Source of the DNA: Curtobacterium sp. MCBA15_001
GTDB taxonomy: Bacteria > Actinomycetota > Actinomycetes > Actinomycetales > Microbacteriaceae
Direction: 5' to 3'
Assembly: GCF_001864835.1 (NCBI RefSeq)
Contig: NZ_MJGI01000021.1
Coordinates: forward strand, 241,822-305,821
DNA length: 64,000 nt
Below, piece after piece: positions 26,483 through 35,616 of this stretch. The number at the start of each line of letters is the position of its first letter. Within the stretch, counting starts at the first letter, position 1. The position numbers and the translations under genes were made by a program. The notes below the pieces were generated by a model. The model was not told where the DNA came from, did no database searches, and worked only from the letters and a program-made list of their open reading frames with translations.

Positions 26483-27358
26483 TCACCCGTCGAGAGCCGC
26501 TTCGGTCCCGCGCACACCGACCGTCCGGAACGCGCTGTCGTCGCTGGTCCACAGGGCCGAACCGATGGACACGGCCCAGCCACGGGCCCGCAGGCGCGTG
26601 GCGTCGTCGACCGCGACGCGCTCCAGGAAGACGGCCCGGGCCTCCCGGCCGAGCGTCAGCCAGGCGGTCGCCAGGTCGACGGCCGGGTCGCCCGCGGTGA
26701 CGTCGCCGAAGTCGACGACGGCGGACAGGCGGTCGCCGTCGACACCGGGGTCCACGAGCAGGTTGAACGGGTGCAGGTCGCCGTGCACCCAGACGGGAGG
26801 CCCGGTGTGGGTCGGCGCCGCCGCTGCGGCCCGCCAGAGCGCGGCCAGCTCGCCGGCCCGGGGCACGCCCGACGTCCGCAGGCGCTCGAGCACGGCCGCG
26901 CTCCGCGTGGCGAGCGGGACCGCCCGGACCGGGTTGACCGGCGCGTCCGGCGGCGCCGCGACGTGCAGCAGCCGGACGAAGTCGGCGAGCGCCGTGGCCA
27001 CCGCGACCCCGCCGATGCGTTCGCCGGCGGGGGTGCCGGGCAGCCAGGGCACGATGCTCCACGACCACGGGTAGCCCAGGGCAGGACGGCCGGTGCGGAC
27101 GGGTGCCGGGACGGGCACGACCGCGGCGACCTGCCGGGCGAGCACGGGGAGCCAGCGTTGCTCGTGCTCGATGAGCTGGGCGGCCGCCGCACGGCGGGGG
27201 AGTCGGACGGCCAGCGTGTCCCCGAGCCGGACGACCACGTTGTCCCAGCCGTTCGCGACGACCTCGAGCGGCAGGGCTGCCAGGTCGGGGTGCTGGTCGG
27301 CGAGCAGCGCCCGGACGAGGGGAGCGTCCACGTCGTGCTCGGCGGCGGGGGTCGGCAT
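26483..27358 (-). CDS. Aminoglycoside phosphotransferase (APH) family protein
   Basis: Kinase-like protein of 291 residues. The catalytic loop HGDLHPFNLL (Asp in the HGD motif) and the metal-binding DFGD in VVDFGDVTAGDP are intact, and the N-terminal lobe reads DNVVVRLGDTLAVRLPRR. It would phosphorylate an antibiotic or, more likely for this widespread group, a metabolite such as a macrolide, homoserine or sugar-like compound. TAGCCT six bases before ATG 27358 indicates a leaderless transcript. Stands 59 bases upstream of the DUF6197-like gene on the same strand. Confidence 0.88.
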   Translation of the reverse strand: MPTPAAEHDVDAPLVRALLADQHPDLAALPLEVVANGWDNVVVRLGDTLAVRLPRRAAAAQLIEHEQRWLPVLARQVAAVVPVPAPVRTGRPALGYPWSWSIVPWLPGTPAGERIGGVAVATALADFVRLLHVAAPPDAPVNPVRAVPLATRSAAVLERLRTSGVPRAGELAALWRAAAAAPTHTGPPVWVHGDLHPFNLLVDPGVDGDRLSAVVDFGDVTAGDPAVDLATAWLTLGREARAVFLERVAVDDATRLRARGWAVSIGSALWTSDDSAFRTVGVRGTEAALDG

Positions 27359-27524
27359 CGGGTCAGGCTAGCCCGGGTGCCTCCCGTGAACGGGGGCGTG
27401 CGGAAGATGAGCAGTCCTTGCTAGTTTCACAGGGTCGGTTGCGTGGGCTTCGCTGGGGGGGCTCACGACCCGCGCTCGGCCCTTCACCGGCTCCCGTCAG
27501 GCACGGTGCCCTACGGTTCCGGCC

Positions 27525-27959
27525 ATGGACGGTTGGCGGGCCCCGGTGCGATGGGCACGGACGGGGCGGTGGCTCCTGGTGCCGATCGCGGTGCTGGACT
27601 GGTTCACGCTCGTGCCGCAGGGTGCCTTCGTGGCGGCGTTCGCCGTCGCCGTGTTCGGTCTCGCCGCCGTCGCCGCAGCGCTCGTCGTGCGGATGTTGCG
27701 CGGACGGCGAGTGGTGATGGCGGCCCTCGGCGTCGTGATGCTGCTCGGGGGACTCGCCTGGTTCGCGATCGACCCGTTCCCGGGCTCGTTCCCGCTCATC
27801 GAGGCGTGGTGGCCGGACGCGATCACCCAGCCGCAGCACGTCGGGAGTGCCTACTGGCAGCTGGCCGGACTCGGCATCGAGCTGTGCGGGTTCGGGCTGC
27901 TCGGGACGTTGCTCGTGGTGGCGCTCACACGGCCGTCCGGCTCCTCGGTTCATCACTGA
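27525..27959 (+). CDS. Membrane protein of unknown function (four helices)
   Basis: 144-residue integral membrane protein with four predicted helices (about 15-35, 38-58, 62-82 and 110-135) and a conserved-looking extracytoplasmic loop DPFPGSFPLIEAWWPDAITQ between the third and fourth. TACGGT lies seven bases before ATG 27525 (leaderless). The preceding 165 bases hold no gene; no family recognised. Confidence 0.65.
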   Translation: MDGWRAPVRWARTGRWLLVPIAVLDWFTLVPQGAFVAAFAVAVFGLAAVAAALVVRMLRGRRVVMAALGVVMLLGGLAWFAIDPFPGSFPLIEAWWPDAITQPQHVGSAYWQLAGLGIELCGFGLLGTLLVVALTRPSGSSVHH

Positions 27960-27970
27960 TATTCTGCATT

Positions 27971-27984
27971 CTTCATTCATGAAG
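27971..27984. promoter_or_regulatory. Inverted repeat before the ribosome site of the secreted protein
   Basis: CTTCAT-TC-ATGAAG is a perfect dyad placed just ahead of the AGGA site (27990-27993). The surrounding bases are AT-rich compared with the rest of the window. Possible operator or small leader hairpin. Confidence 0.35.
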
Positions 27985-27998
27985 GAAGCAGGACCCCC

Positions 27999-29054
27999 TT
28001 GCAGAAGCAGTACATCCCGAGCATCATCGCGTTGGCGCTCCTCGGCGCCGTCGCGCTGCCAGCCGCCGCGAACGCCGCTCCCGCGCAGCCGGTCAAGACC
28101 CCACAGATCCAGGGCGTCGGTGGGAACGGCCAGTGGAACCTCGTGGGCAGCGGCTCGAACGCCGCAGGTGAGGTGTCGGTCCGGAGCTCCGAAGGCATCA
28201 GCATCGGCAGCGTGGCGGGCGCGACCGGGTTCAAGAACAAGAAGGTCGTCGTCACGGACGAGAACGGTGCCGAGGTCTGCGACTCGGGCGCCACCGCCGG
28301 TCAGTCGACCGCCTGGATGTGCACGGCGATGCCGCACATGCTGCCGGTCGGTGATCACACCCTGACCGCCGTCGCCTACAGCAAGGACGGCTCGCGTCGC
28401 TCGGCGACGTCCCGCCCGGTGACCGTGCACGTGCTCGAGGGCACGCCGCAGACCGGTGCACCGACCGCGCCGGAGGTCTCGGTCAGCCACGAGGGCACCA
28501 CGACGACCGTGGAGTTCACCAGCGGCGTGCCGTACGGACAGCTGAAGACCTTCGCCGCGGACGGCAAGGTCTCCGTCACGAAGTACCTCGACGAGCACGG
28601 CTCCACCGCACTCACGTTCGACGACTCCGACCTGCGCGGCGCTGTCACCTACACCGCCGTCGTGGTCGACGCGAAGAACGTCGCCTCCGACCCGACCGCC
28701 TTCACGGTCGGCAGCGGCCAGCCCGACTCGACGGTCGTCGAGGCACCCGGCCCCGTCGACCCGGAGTTCTCCGTGGGAACCGGTGACGAGACCATCGCCC
28801 GACCCGAGCTCGGGTCGGTCCACGAGTTCAACCGGAACGGCGTCCACTGGATGGTCGTGAACGCGAAGGGTGTCGCCGGCGCCGAGGCGGTCTTCACCGA
28901 CGCGCGCGGTGTCGAGACGAAGGGCGAGTTCTCGTCGACGGGTTCGCTCGTCATCCGGATCGACCTGCCGTACGGCGCCGAGCCCGTAGTCGCCCTCGTG
29001 CAGGAGGTCGACGGGGTCGCTTCGGCACCGTTGACGGTCCGACCGAGCAAGTAG
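27999..29054 (+). CDS. Secreted protein with Ig-like domains, TTG start
   Basis: 351-residue protein exported by Sec. It starts with TTG at 27999, five bases after AGGA; no other start leaves the signal peptide (MQKQYIPSIIALALLGAVAL, cut after about residue 27, ANA-AP). The mature part consists of repeated beta-rich, Ig-like units without catalytic motifs and has two cysteines close together (AEVCDSGATAG ... AWMCTA). No C-terminal anchor is seen, so it is probably released or loosely bound. Cell-surface or adhesion role is a guess. Confidence 0.75.
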   Translation: MQKQYIPSIIALALLGAVALPAAANAAPAQPVKTPQIQGVGGNGQWNLVGSGSNAAGEVSVRSSEGISIGSVAGATGFKNKKVVVTDENGAEVCDSGATAGQSTAWMCTAMPHMLPVGDHTLTAVAYSKDGSRRSATSRPVTVHVLEGTPQTGAPTAPEVSVSHEGTTTTVEFTSGVPYGQLKTFAADGKVSVTKYLDEHGSTALTFDDSDLRGAVTYTAVVVDAKNVASDPTAFTVGSGQPDSTVVEAPGPVDPEFSVGTGDETIARPELGSVHEFNRNGVHWMVVNAKGVAGAEAVFTDARGVETKGEFSSTGSLVIRIDLPYGAEPVVALVQEVDGVASAPLTVRPSK

Positions 29055-29064
29055 GCAGTACCGA

Positions 29065-29099
29065 GAGCGGGGCGTCGACCGGTGGTCGGCGCCCCGCTC
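29065..29099. terminator. Hairpin terminator after the secreted-protein gene
   Basis: GAGCGGGGCGTCGACC (29065-29080) pairs with 29084-29099 (one G-T pair, loop GGT), 11 bases past the stop at 29054. The 104-base gap separates convergent genes. Confidence 0.75.
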
Positions 29100-29100
29100 G

Positions 29101-29154
29101 TCGGTCTCAGGTCGTTCGTCGGTCCCAGGCCGTTCCTCGGTCTCGAGCCGTTCT
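29101..29154. repeat. Three degenerate 18-bp tandem repeats
   Basis: Units TCGGTCTCAGGTCGTTCG, TCGGTCCCAGGCCGTTCC and TCGGTCTCGAGCCGTTCT follow one another and stop five bases short of the GAF protein stop. They sit between a terminator hairpin and that gene. Period 18 could encode a six-residue repeat, but no frame through it belongs to a gene. Confidence 0.6.
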
Positions 29155-29158
29155 TCCG

Positions 29159-30322
29159 TCAGCCCGCGGAGGTCGCGTGGCGGGTCAGCACCGCGACGGT
29201 GACGTCGGCGTCCGGCGCCGTCGGCAGCAGCGCCTGGACCCGGTCCGCGAAGTCGGCACCGGCACCGACCGCGAGGGCGGCCACCGCGGCGACGTCCCCG
29301 AGCCCCTGGAGCGCGAGGACGCCCCGGGTGAAGAGCACGAACCGGTCGCCCGGCGCCAGGGTCAGCTCGACGTGGGTGCGCCCGACCCCGCGCTGCAGGC
29401 CGATCGGCAGGTCGAGGGTCTGCAGGACGGTGGACGAGCCGTCTGCCCGGACGTGCAGCGCCAGCCCGTGGCCCGCGTCGACGTAGACCAGCCGTCCGGT
29501 CGCCGGGTCGACCCGTGCGTGGAACAGCGACCCGACGGCCGCCGAGGCGTCGAGGTCGTCACCGATCTGCGTCTCGAGCGCCGGGCCGTCCGACCCGAGA
29601 TCCGCGTCCGTCCGAGCGACGACGGCGGCACGGATGGTCGCGGCGAGCAGTGCGGCGGCGCGCCCCACGGCCGACACCGACCCGACCGTCAGTCGGAGCG
29701 TGCCGTCCTCGGCCATCCGCCAGTCCGCGACGTCGCCCGAGTCCGCACGCGCCGACGACACCACGCGCAGGTCGTGTCCCGGGACGTCGACCGGATCCGG
29801 GGTCATGCCCACCAGGACCTTCCGCACGCGGTCCCGGTCCATCGCCTGCCCGAGTTCCCGTTCCGCCCAGCGGGCCAGGTCGGTGAGCAGCTCGAGTTCC
29901 TCGGCCGTCAGGGTGCGCGGGACGGCGTCCATGATGCACAGCGTGCCGACCTGCGTGCCGTCGGGCATCGCGAGCGGCGCCCCGGCGTAGAAGCGGATGC
30001 CCTGCTCGCGGACGGCGGCCATGTCACGGAAGCGCGGGTCGAGGGTCGCGTCCGTCACAGCGACCGGGCCGTCGTGCATGACGGTCACCGAGCAGAAGAC
30101 CTCGCCAGCGGGTGCGTTCCCGCCCTGCTGCCAGCCCTGCGTGGACTGTGCGGTGACGACGTCGTGGTGCACCAGGTTGAGGAAGCTCAGCGGGACCCCG
30201 AACGCCTGCTGCGTCATGCGGGTGATCCGGTCGAACCGTTCCTCGGGACCGCTGCCGAGGATGCCGAGGGCCTCGACGGCAGCGGTCCTGCGGGTGGAGC
30301 TCTGATCCGTGGTGGTGGTCAC
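29159..30322 (-). CDS. GAF domain protein with degenerate SpoIIE (PPM) phosphatase domain
   Basis: 387-residue cytoplasmic protein. A GAF sensor (about 25-160) of the type FGVPLSFLNLVHHDVVTAQS is followed by a SpoIIE-like fold (about 185-385) that keeps the scaffold motifs YVDAGHGLALHVRADG and LAPGDRFVL. Key metal-binding aspartates are replaced: the GDVSGHG motif reads GSVSAVG (Ser215) and YTDG reads FTRG (Arg333); DDxT reads ADVT. GD at 196-197 remains. Catalysis is therefore doubtful and a sensor or scaffold role more likely. Its start overlaps the ThuA gene by four bases. Confidence 0.85.
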   Translation of the reverse strand: MTTTTDQSSTRRTAAVEALGILGSGPEERFDRITRMTQQAFGVPLSFLNLVHHDVVTAQSTQGWQQGGNAPAGEVFCSVTVMHDGPVAVTDATLDPRFRDMAAVREQGIRFYAGAPLAMPDGTQVGTLCIMDAVPRTLTAEELELLTDLARWAERELGQAMDRDRVRKVLVGMTPDPVDVPGHDLRVVSSARADSGDVADWRMAEDGTLRLTVGSVSAVGRAAALLAATIRAAVVARTDADLGSDGPALETQIGDDLDASAAVGSLFHARVDPATGRLVYVDAGHGLALHVRADGSSTVLQTLDLPIGLQRGVGRTHVELTLAPGDRFVLFTRGVLALQGLGDVAAVAALAVGAGADFADRVQALLPTAPDADVTVAVLTRHATSAG

Positions 30323-31071
30323 CCGTCCTGTCTACCCGTACCCGCGGTCAGGAACCAGTCCCGGGGGTGGGGGTCCGCTGTCAGCGTCTGCCGCGCCGTG
30401 GTGGGCGCCGCCCAGCCGGCCGCGTTCGCCAGGACCCGCTGGATGTCCGGGTGGTGGTACACCGGGTACTCCTGGTCGCCGGGCGAGAAGTAGAACACCC
30501 GTCCGCGGCCGCGGCGGTAGGCAACACCCGAGCGGAAGACCTCGCCACCCGCGAACGTCGACAGGAAGACCTCTTCGTCCGGGCGGGGAATGTCGAAGTA
30601 CTCGCCGTACATCTCCTGCCGGTCGATGACGATCGGGTGCGGGACGCCCTCGGCGATCGGGTGCTCGGGCGCGGTCGTCCAGACCAGCTCGCGCTCCCCG
30701 TCGTTGCGCCACTTCAGCGAGCACGTGGTGCCCATCAGGCGCTTGAACGGCAGCGAGTAGTGCCCGGAGTGCAGCACGACCAGGCCCATGCCCGCGTGCA
30801 CGGCGTCGACCACGCGCTGCACCACCTGCTCCGACACCTGGTCGTGCGCAACGTGACCCCACCAGAACAGCACGTCGGTGGCGTCCAGGCGCTCCTGGGT
30901 CAGGCCGTGCTCCGGCTCCTGCAGCGTCGCCGTCGACACGGAGGCATCGGGGTGGTGCTGCTGCAGGGCGTCGGCGACCACGGTGTGGATGCCGTTCGGG
31001 TAGTGCCCGAGGACGACCGCGTCCCCGCGGCTCTCGTGCACGTTCTCGTTCCAGACGACGATGTTGGTCAC
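30319..31071 (-). CDS. ThuA domain protein
   Basis: 250-residue protein with the ThuA fold, related to class I glutamine amidotransferases but without their full triad. Typical segments are NIVVWNENVHE, DVLFWWGHVAHD, GMGLVVLHSGHYS and the C-terminal GRGRVFYFSPGDQEYPVYHHP. ThuA proteins act with Gfo/Idh-type ThuB in sugar (for example trehalose) use. Here the gene directly follows such an oxidoreductase with a four-base overlap, supporting a shared sugar pathway. Substrate unknown. Confidence 0.9.
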   Translation of the reverse strand: MTNIVVWNENVHESRGDAVVLGHYPNGIHTVVADALQQHHPDASVSTATLQEPEHGLTQERLDATDVLFWWGHVAHDQVSEQVVQRVVDAVHAGMGLVVLHSGHYSLPFKRLMGTTCSLKWRNDGERELVWTTAPEHPIAEGVPHPIVIDRQEMYGEYFDIPRPDEEVFLSTFAGGEVFRSGVAYRRGRGRVFYFSPGDQEYPVYHHPDIQRVLANAAGWAAPTTARQTLTADPHPRDWFLTAGTGRQDG

Positions 31072-32183
31072 GCCTGCACCTCCACTTCGTGCCCGGCAGC
31101 CGCGGACGCGTAGATCGCGTCGACGACACGGCTCCGGTGCAGCGCGAACTCCCCGTGGTGGCCGTCGTGCAGGCCGCTGCGGATCGTCGCGATGAACTCC
31201 TCGATGACCCGCTGGTGGTGCCCCGACGGGACCTCCACCGCGGGTCGGGTGACGGTCGGGACGCCCTGCTCCTCGGAGTAGAGCGTCACGGTGCCCTCGG
31301 TCGCGTAGTTCCGGACGAACAGCCGGGCGCCACCGGTCGAGCCGAGCAGCTCGACCTCGATGTCCTCGGCGTCCTTGGAGTAGCTCGCCCAGCTCGCCTG
31401 CAGCTGCAGGCTCGAGCCGTCCTCGAACCGCAGCAGGGCGTTCGCGAAGTCCTCGACGTCGAACGGGCGGCCGGTCGCGGCGGAGACCGGACCCCGGCTG
31501 CTGCCGCCACGGCCGGCGCTGCCGAGCTCGTTGTAGGTCACCGCCGACGCGGTCACGACGCGGGGCTCGCCCATCAGGTGCAGCGCGATGTCGAGCACGT
31601 GCGAACCGAGGTCGATGAGCGGCCCACCGCCCGCCGTCTCCTTGTTCGCGAACCAGCTCTGGATGCCCGGGATGCCCGCACGGCGGAGCCAGCTGGCACG
31701 GGCGTGGTAGACGTGGCCGAGCGGATCGCCCTGGGCCAGGTGGGCCGCCAGGAACTGCACGTCGGCGCGGCGACGGTGGTTGTATGCGACCTCGAGCACG
31801 CGGTCGTTGCGCACTGCGGCGTCGACCATCTCCTGCGCCTGGTCGCCGGTCGTCGCGAGCGGCTTCTCGCAGAAGACGTGCTTGCCGGACTCGAGCGCAG
31901 CGACCGCGATCGGGTGGTGCAGCGCGTTCGGCACGCCGATGGAGACGATGTCGAGGTCGTCGCGGGCGACCAGGTCCTGCCAGTCCTCGTACCGGTTCGG
32001 CACGTGCCGGGACTCGGCGAGCTCCGCCAGTCGTGCGGGTTCCTGCCCTGCGAGCGCCACCACCTCGACTCCGGGCAGGGCCGTGTAGGCATCGAGGTGC
32101 GTGGTCCCGGCGAACCCGAGCCCCACCACCCCGACGCGCAGCGTGCGGGTCGGATCCGTCGTCGTGTTGGTCGTCATCGACAT
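31068..32183 (-). CDS. Gfo/Idh/MocA family oxidoreductase (ThuB-like partner)
   Basis: NAD(P)-dependent sugar oxidoreductase of 371 residues with the Rossmann motif VGVVGLGFAG near residue 17, EKP in CEKPLATTG, and the conserved DLGSHVLDIALHLMG segment containing the catalytic His. ATG 32183 has TAGCGT seven bases upstream (leaderless); ATG 32177 is an alternative. First gene of a three-gene operon with ThuA and the GAF protein. Only weakly similar to the oxidoreductase at 2339-3544. Confidence 0.9.
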   Translation of the reverse strand: MSMTTNTTTDPTRTLRVGVVGLGFAGTTHLDAYTALPGVEVVALAGQEPARLAELAESRHVPNRYEDWQDLVARDDLDIVSIGVPNALHHPIAVAALESGKHVFCEKPLATTGDQAQEMVDAAVRNDRVLEVAYNHRRRADVQFLAAHLAQGDPLGHVYHARASWLRRAGIPGIQSWFANKETAGGGPLIDLGSHVLDIALHLMGEPRVVTASAVTYNELGSAGRGGSSRGPVSAATGRPFDVEDFANALLRFEDGSSLQLQASWASYSKDAEDIEVELLGSTGGARLFVRNYATEGTVTLYSEEQGVPTVTRPAVEVPSGHHQRVIEEFIATIRSGLHDGHHGEFALHRSRVVDAIYASAAAGHEVEVQA

Positions 32184-32283
32184 GGCTCCGACGCTACCCG
32201 AGGCCCGGGTCGAATCGATACGACCTGCGGCGTGTTGCCTGCTGCACGGCCGATGGACATGTGGTGTCCGCGACGATGGGACC

Positions 32284-32742
32284 ATGACGCCACGATCCCT
32301 GTTCCGCGCCCTCGCAGTGGCCGAACTCGTGACCTGGACGATGCTCCTGGTGGGCATGCTCATGAAGTACGCGCTCGGGTTGGGCGACCTACCGGTGCGC
32401 ATCGGAGGCAGCGTCCACGGCTTCGTGTTCCTGGCGTACCTGGTCGTGGCGACGGTGGTCGCGGTGAACCAGCGGTGGTCGTTCGGTACGACGGCGCTCG
32501 GCTGGGCGAGTGCGATCGTGCCCTACACGACGCTGCCGTTCGAGTCCGGCGTCGCCCGACGCGGCATGCTCGAGGGTCCCTGGCGTCGATCGCCCGACCT
32601 CGGCGCGCGTCCGGGTCCGCTCGACCGCCTGCTGTTCGCCGTCGTGGCGCACCCGTTCGTGGCCGCGCTGGTCGGCATCGTGCTGGTCGCGGTGGTCTTC
32701 GCGGTCCTGCTGACGCTCGGCCCGCCCGTCCCGTCCCGCTGA
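32284..32742 (+). CDS. DUF3817 domain membrane protein
   Basis: 152-residue membrane protein with the DUF3817 pattern: LFRALAVAELVTWTMLLVGM, VHGFVFLAYLVVATVVAVN and PFESGVARRGML near the end of the domain; one further helix is added at the C-terminus (FVAALVGIVLVAVVFAVLLT). Members are small integral proteins of unknown role in actinobacteria. Divergent from the sugar oxidoreductase operon. A hairpin terminator follows. Confidence 0.85.
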   Translation: MTPRSLFRALAVAELVTWTMLLVGMLMKYALGLGDLPVRIGGSVHGFVFLAYLVVATVVAVNQRWSFGTTALGWASAIVPYTTLPFESGVARRGMLEGPWRRSPDLGARPGPLDRLLFAVVAHPFVAALVGIVLVAVVFAVLLTLGPPVPSR

Positions 32743-32748
32743 CCGGGC

Positions 32749-32790
32749 GCGACCTCCTCGAGCGGTCCCCGGCCGACTCCTCGAGGTCGC
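32749..32790 (+). terminator. Hairpin after the DUF3817 gene
   Basis: GCGACCTC (32749-32756) and GAGGTCGC (32783-32790) are exact complements with CTCGAG repeats inside the 26-base loop; starts six bases past the stop. Confidence 0.5.
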
Positions 32791-32814
32791 ACGACTTGCC
32801 GCTCAGGTCTGCCG

Positions 32815-32867
32815 AGGTTCCAGCACCGACCGGTGCGCTCGTCCGAGATGCCGGAATTCTGGAACCT
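32815..32867. repeat. Inverted repeat with inner hairpin in a 218-base gap
   Basis: AGGTTCCAG (32815-32823) and CTGGAACCT (32859-32867) are exact complements; between them CACCGACCGGTG folds on itself. The 32743-32960 gap between convergent genes thus holds three hairpins in a row and no gene. Confidence 0.5.
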
Positions 32868-32902
32868 GGGGGGCGAGAGCATGCGCCGGGCGCGACCACG
32901 TG

Positions 32903-32948
32903 ACGGACGGGAGGCCCGGTGCCAGCTGGCACCGGGCCTCCTGTCTGT
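32903..32948 (-). terminator. Hairpin after isocitrate dehydrogenase (GGACGGGAGGC family)
   Basis: Arms of 21 bases around an AGCT loop (two G-T pairs), 12 bases past the dehydrogenase stop. The 38-base core is identical to that at 42604-42647. Confidence 0.8.
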
Positions 32949-32960
32949 GGAGTGGCGCGC

Positions 32961-35171
<2,211 letters not shown>

Positions 35172-35227
35172 GCTGGCGGGTACTCCCTTGTTCGCACGTC
35201 GGTGGCTCCACGGTACTCGTGGTCGGC

Positions 35228-35241
35228 GATGTCTCGACATC
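35228..35241. promoter_or_regulatory. Perfect palindrome upstream of isocitrate dehydrogenase
   Basis: GATGTC-TC-GACATC, 57-70 bases before the gene start; on the minus strand it is preceded by TATCTT. TTGATG within it could serve as a -35. Candidate operator. Confidence 0.4.
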
Positions 35242-35340
35242 AAGATACATGGAGCATCCGGACTTCCAGACGAGGTCCAGGAACCTCACTGCCGGCGCTT
35301 GGCGGGCGGTCGTGCAATGGACGTGTCGAGAGGAGCCACC

Positions 35341-35616
35341 ATGTCAGCACCACGTCGTCGTCCCGAGGACTCCGGGTGGACCGTTGAGGACCTCCGCTCC
35401 GCCTGGGCCGCGGACGGCAGCGGGCCCTTCCGCTACGCGCCGGACGGGTCCGGACCGTACTCGTACGACCCCGACGGCAGCGGGCCGTGGCTGGTGGAAG
35501 CACCCCGTCGACGTCGACCGTGGTCCGTCGTGGGCAGCGGCGCGCTCGCCCTCGCGGTGGTCGTGGGGAGCGTCGCACTCATCGCGACCCCGCTCGGTGC
35601 CACCCTGGGGGTGTGA
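35341..35616 (+). CDS. Small single-helix membrane protein with DGSGP repeats
   Basis: 91-residue protein starting at ATG 35341 after GAGAGGAGCC. The cytoplasmic half has three tandem units ending in an aromatic residue, each with DGSGP spaced ten or eleven residues apart (about 25-50), then a basic patch RRRRPW and one membrane helix (about 64-85). Its stop overlaps the GTG start of the antiporter gene (GTGA), so it may be a small partner or regulator of that transporter. No family recognised. Confidence 0.7.
   Translation: MSAPRRRPEDSGWTVEDLRSAWAADGSGPFRYAPDGSGPYSYDPDGSGPWLVEAPRRRRPWSVVGSGALALAVVVGSVALIATPLGATLGV

Noticed and set aside
27363-28847. 494-codon minus-strand frame over the secreted-protein region
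   Set aside because: The plus strand shows a signal peptide, ribosome site and coherent Ig-like protein; the antisense product has no motif.
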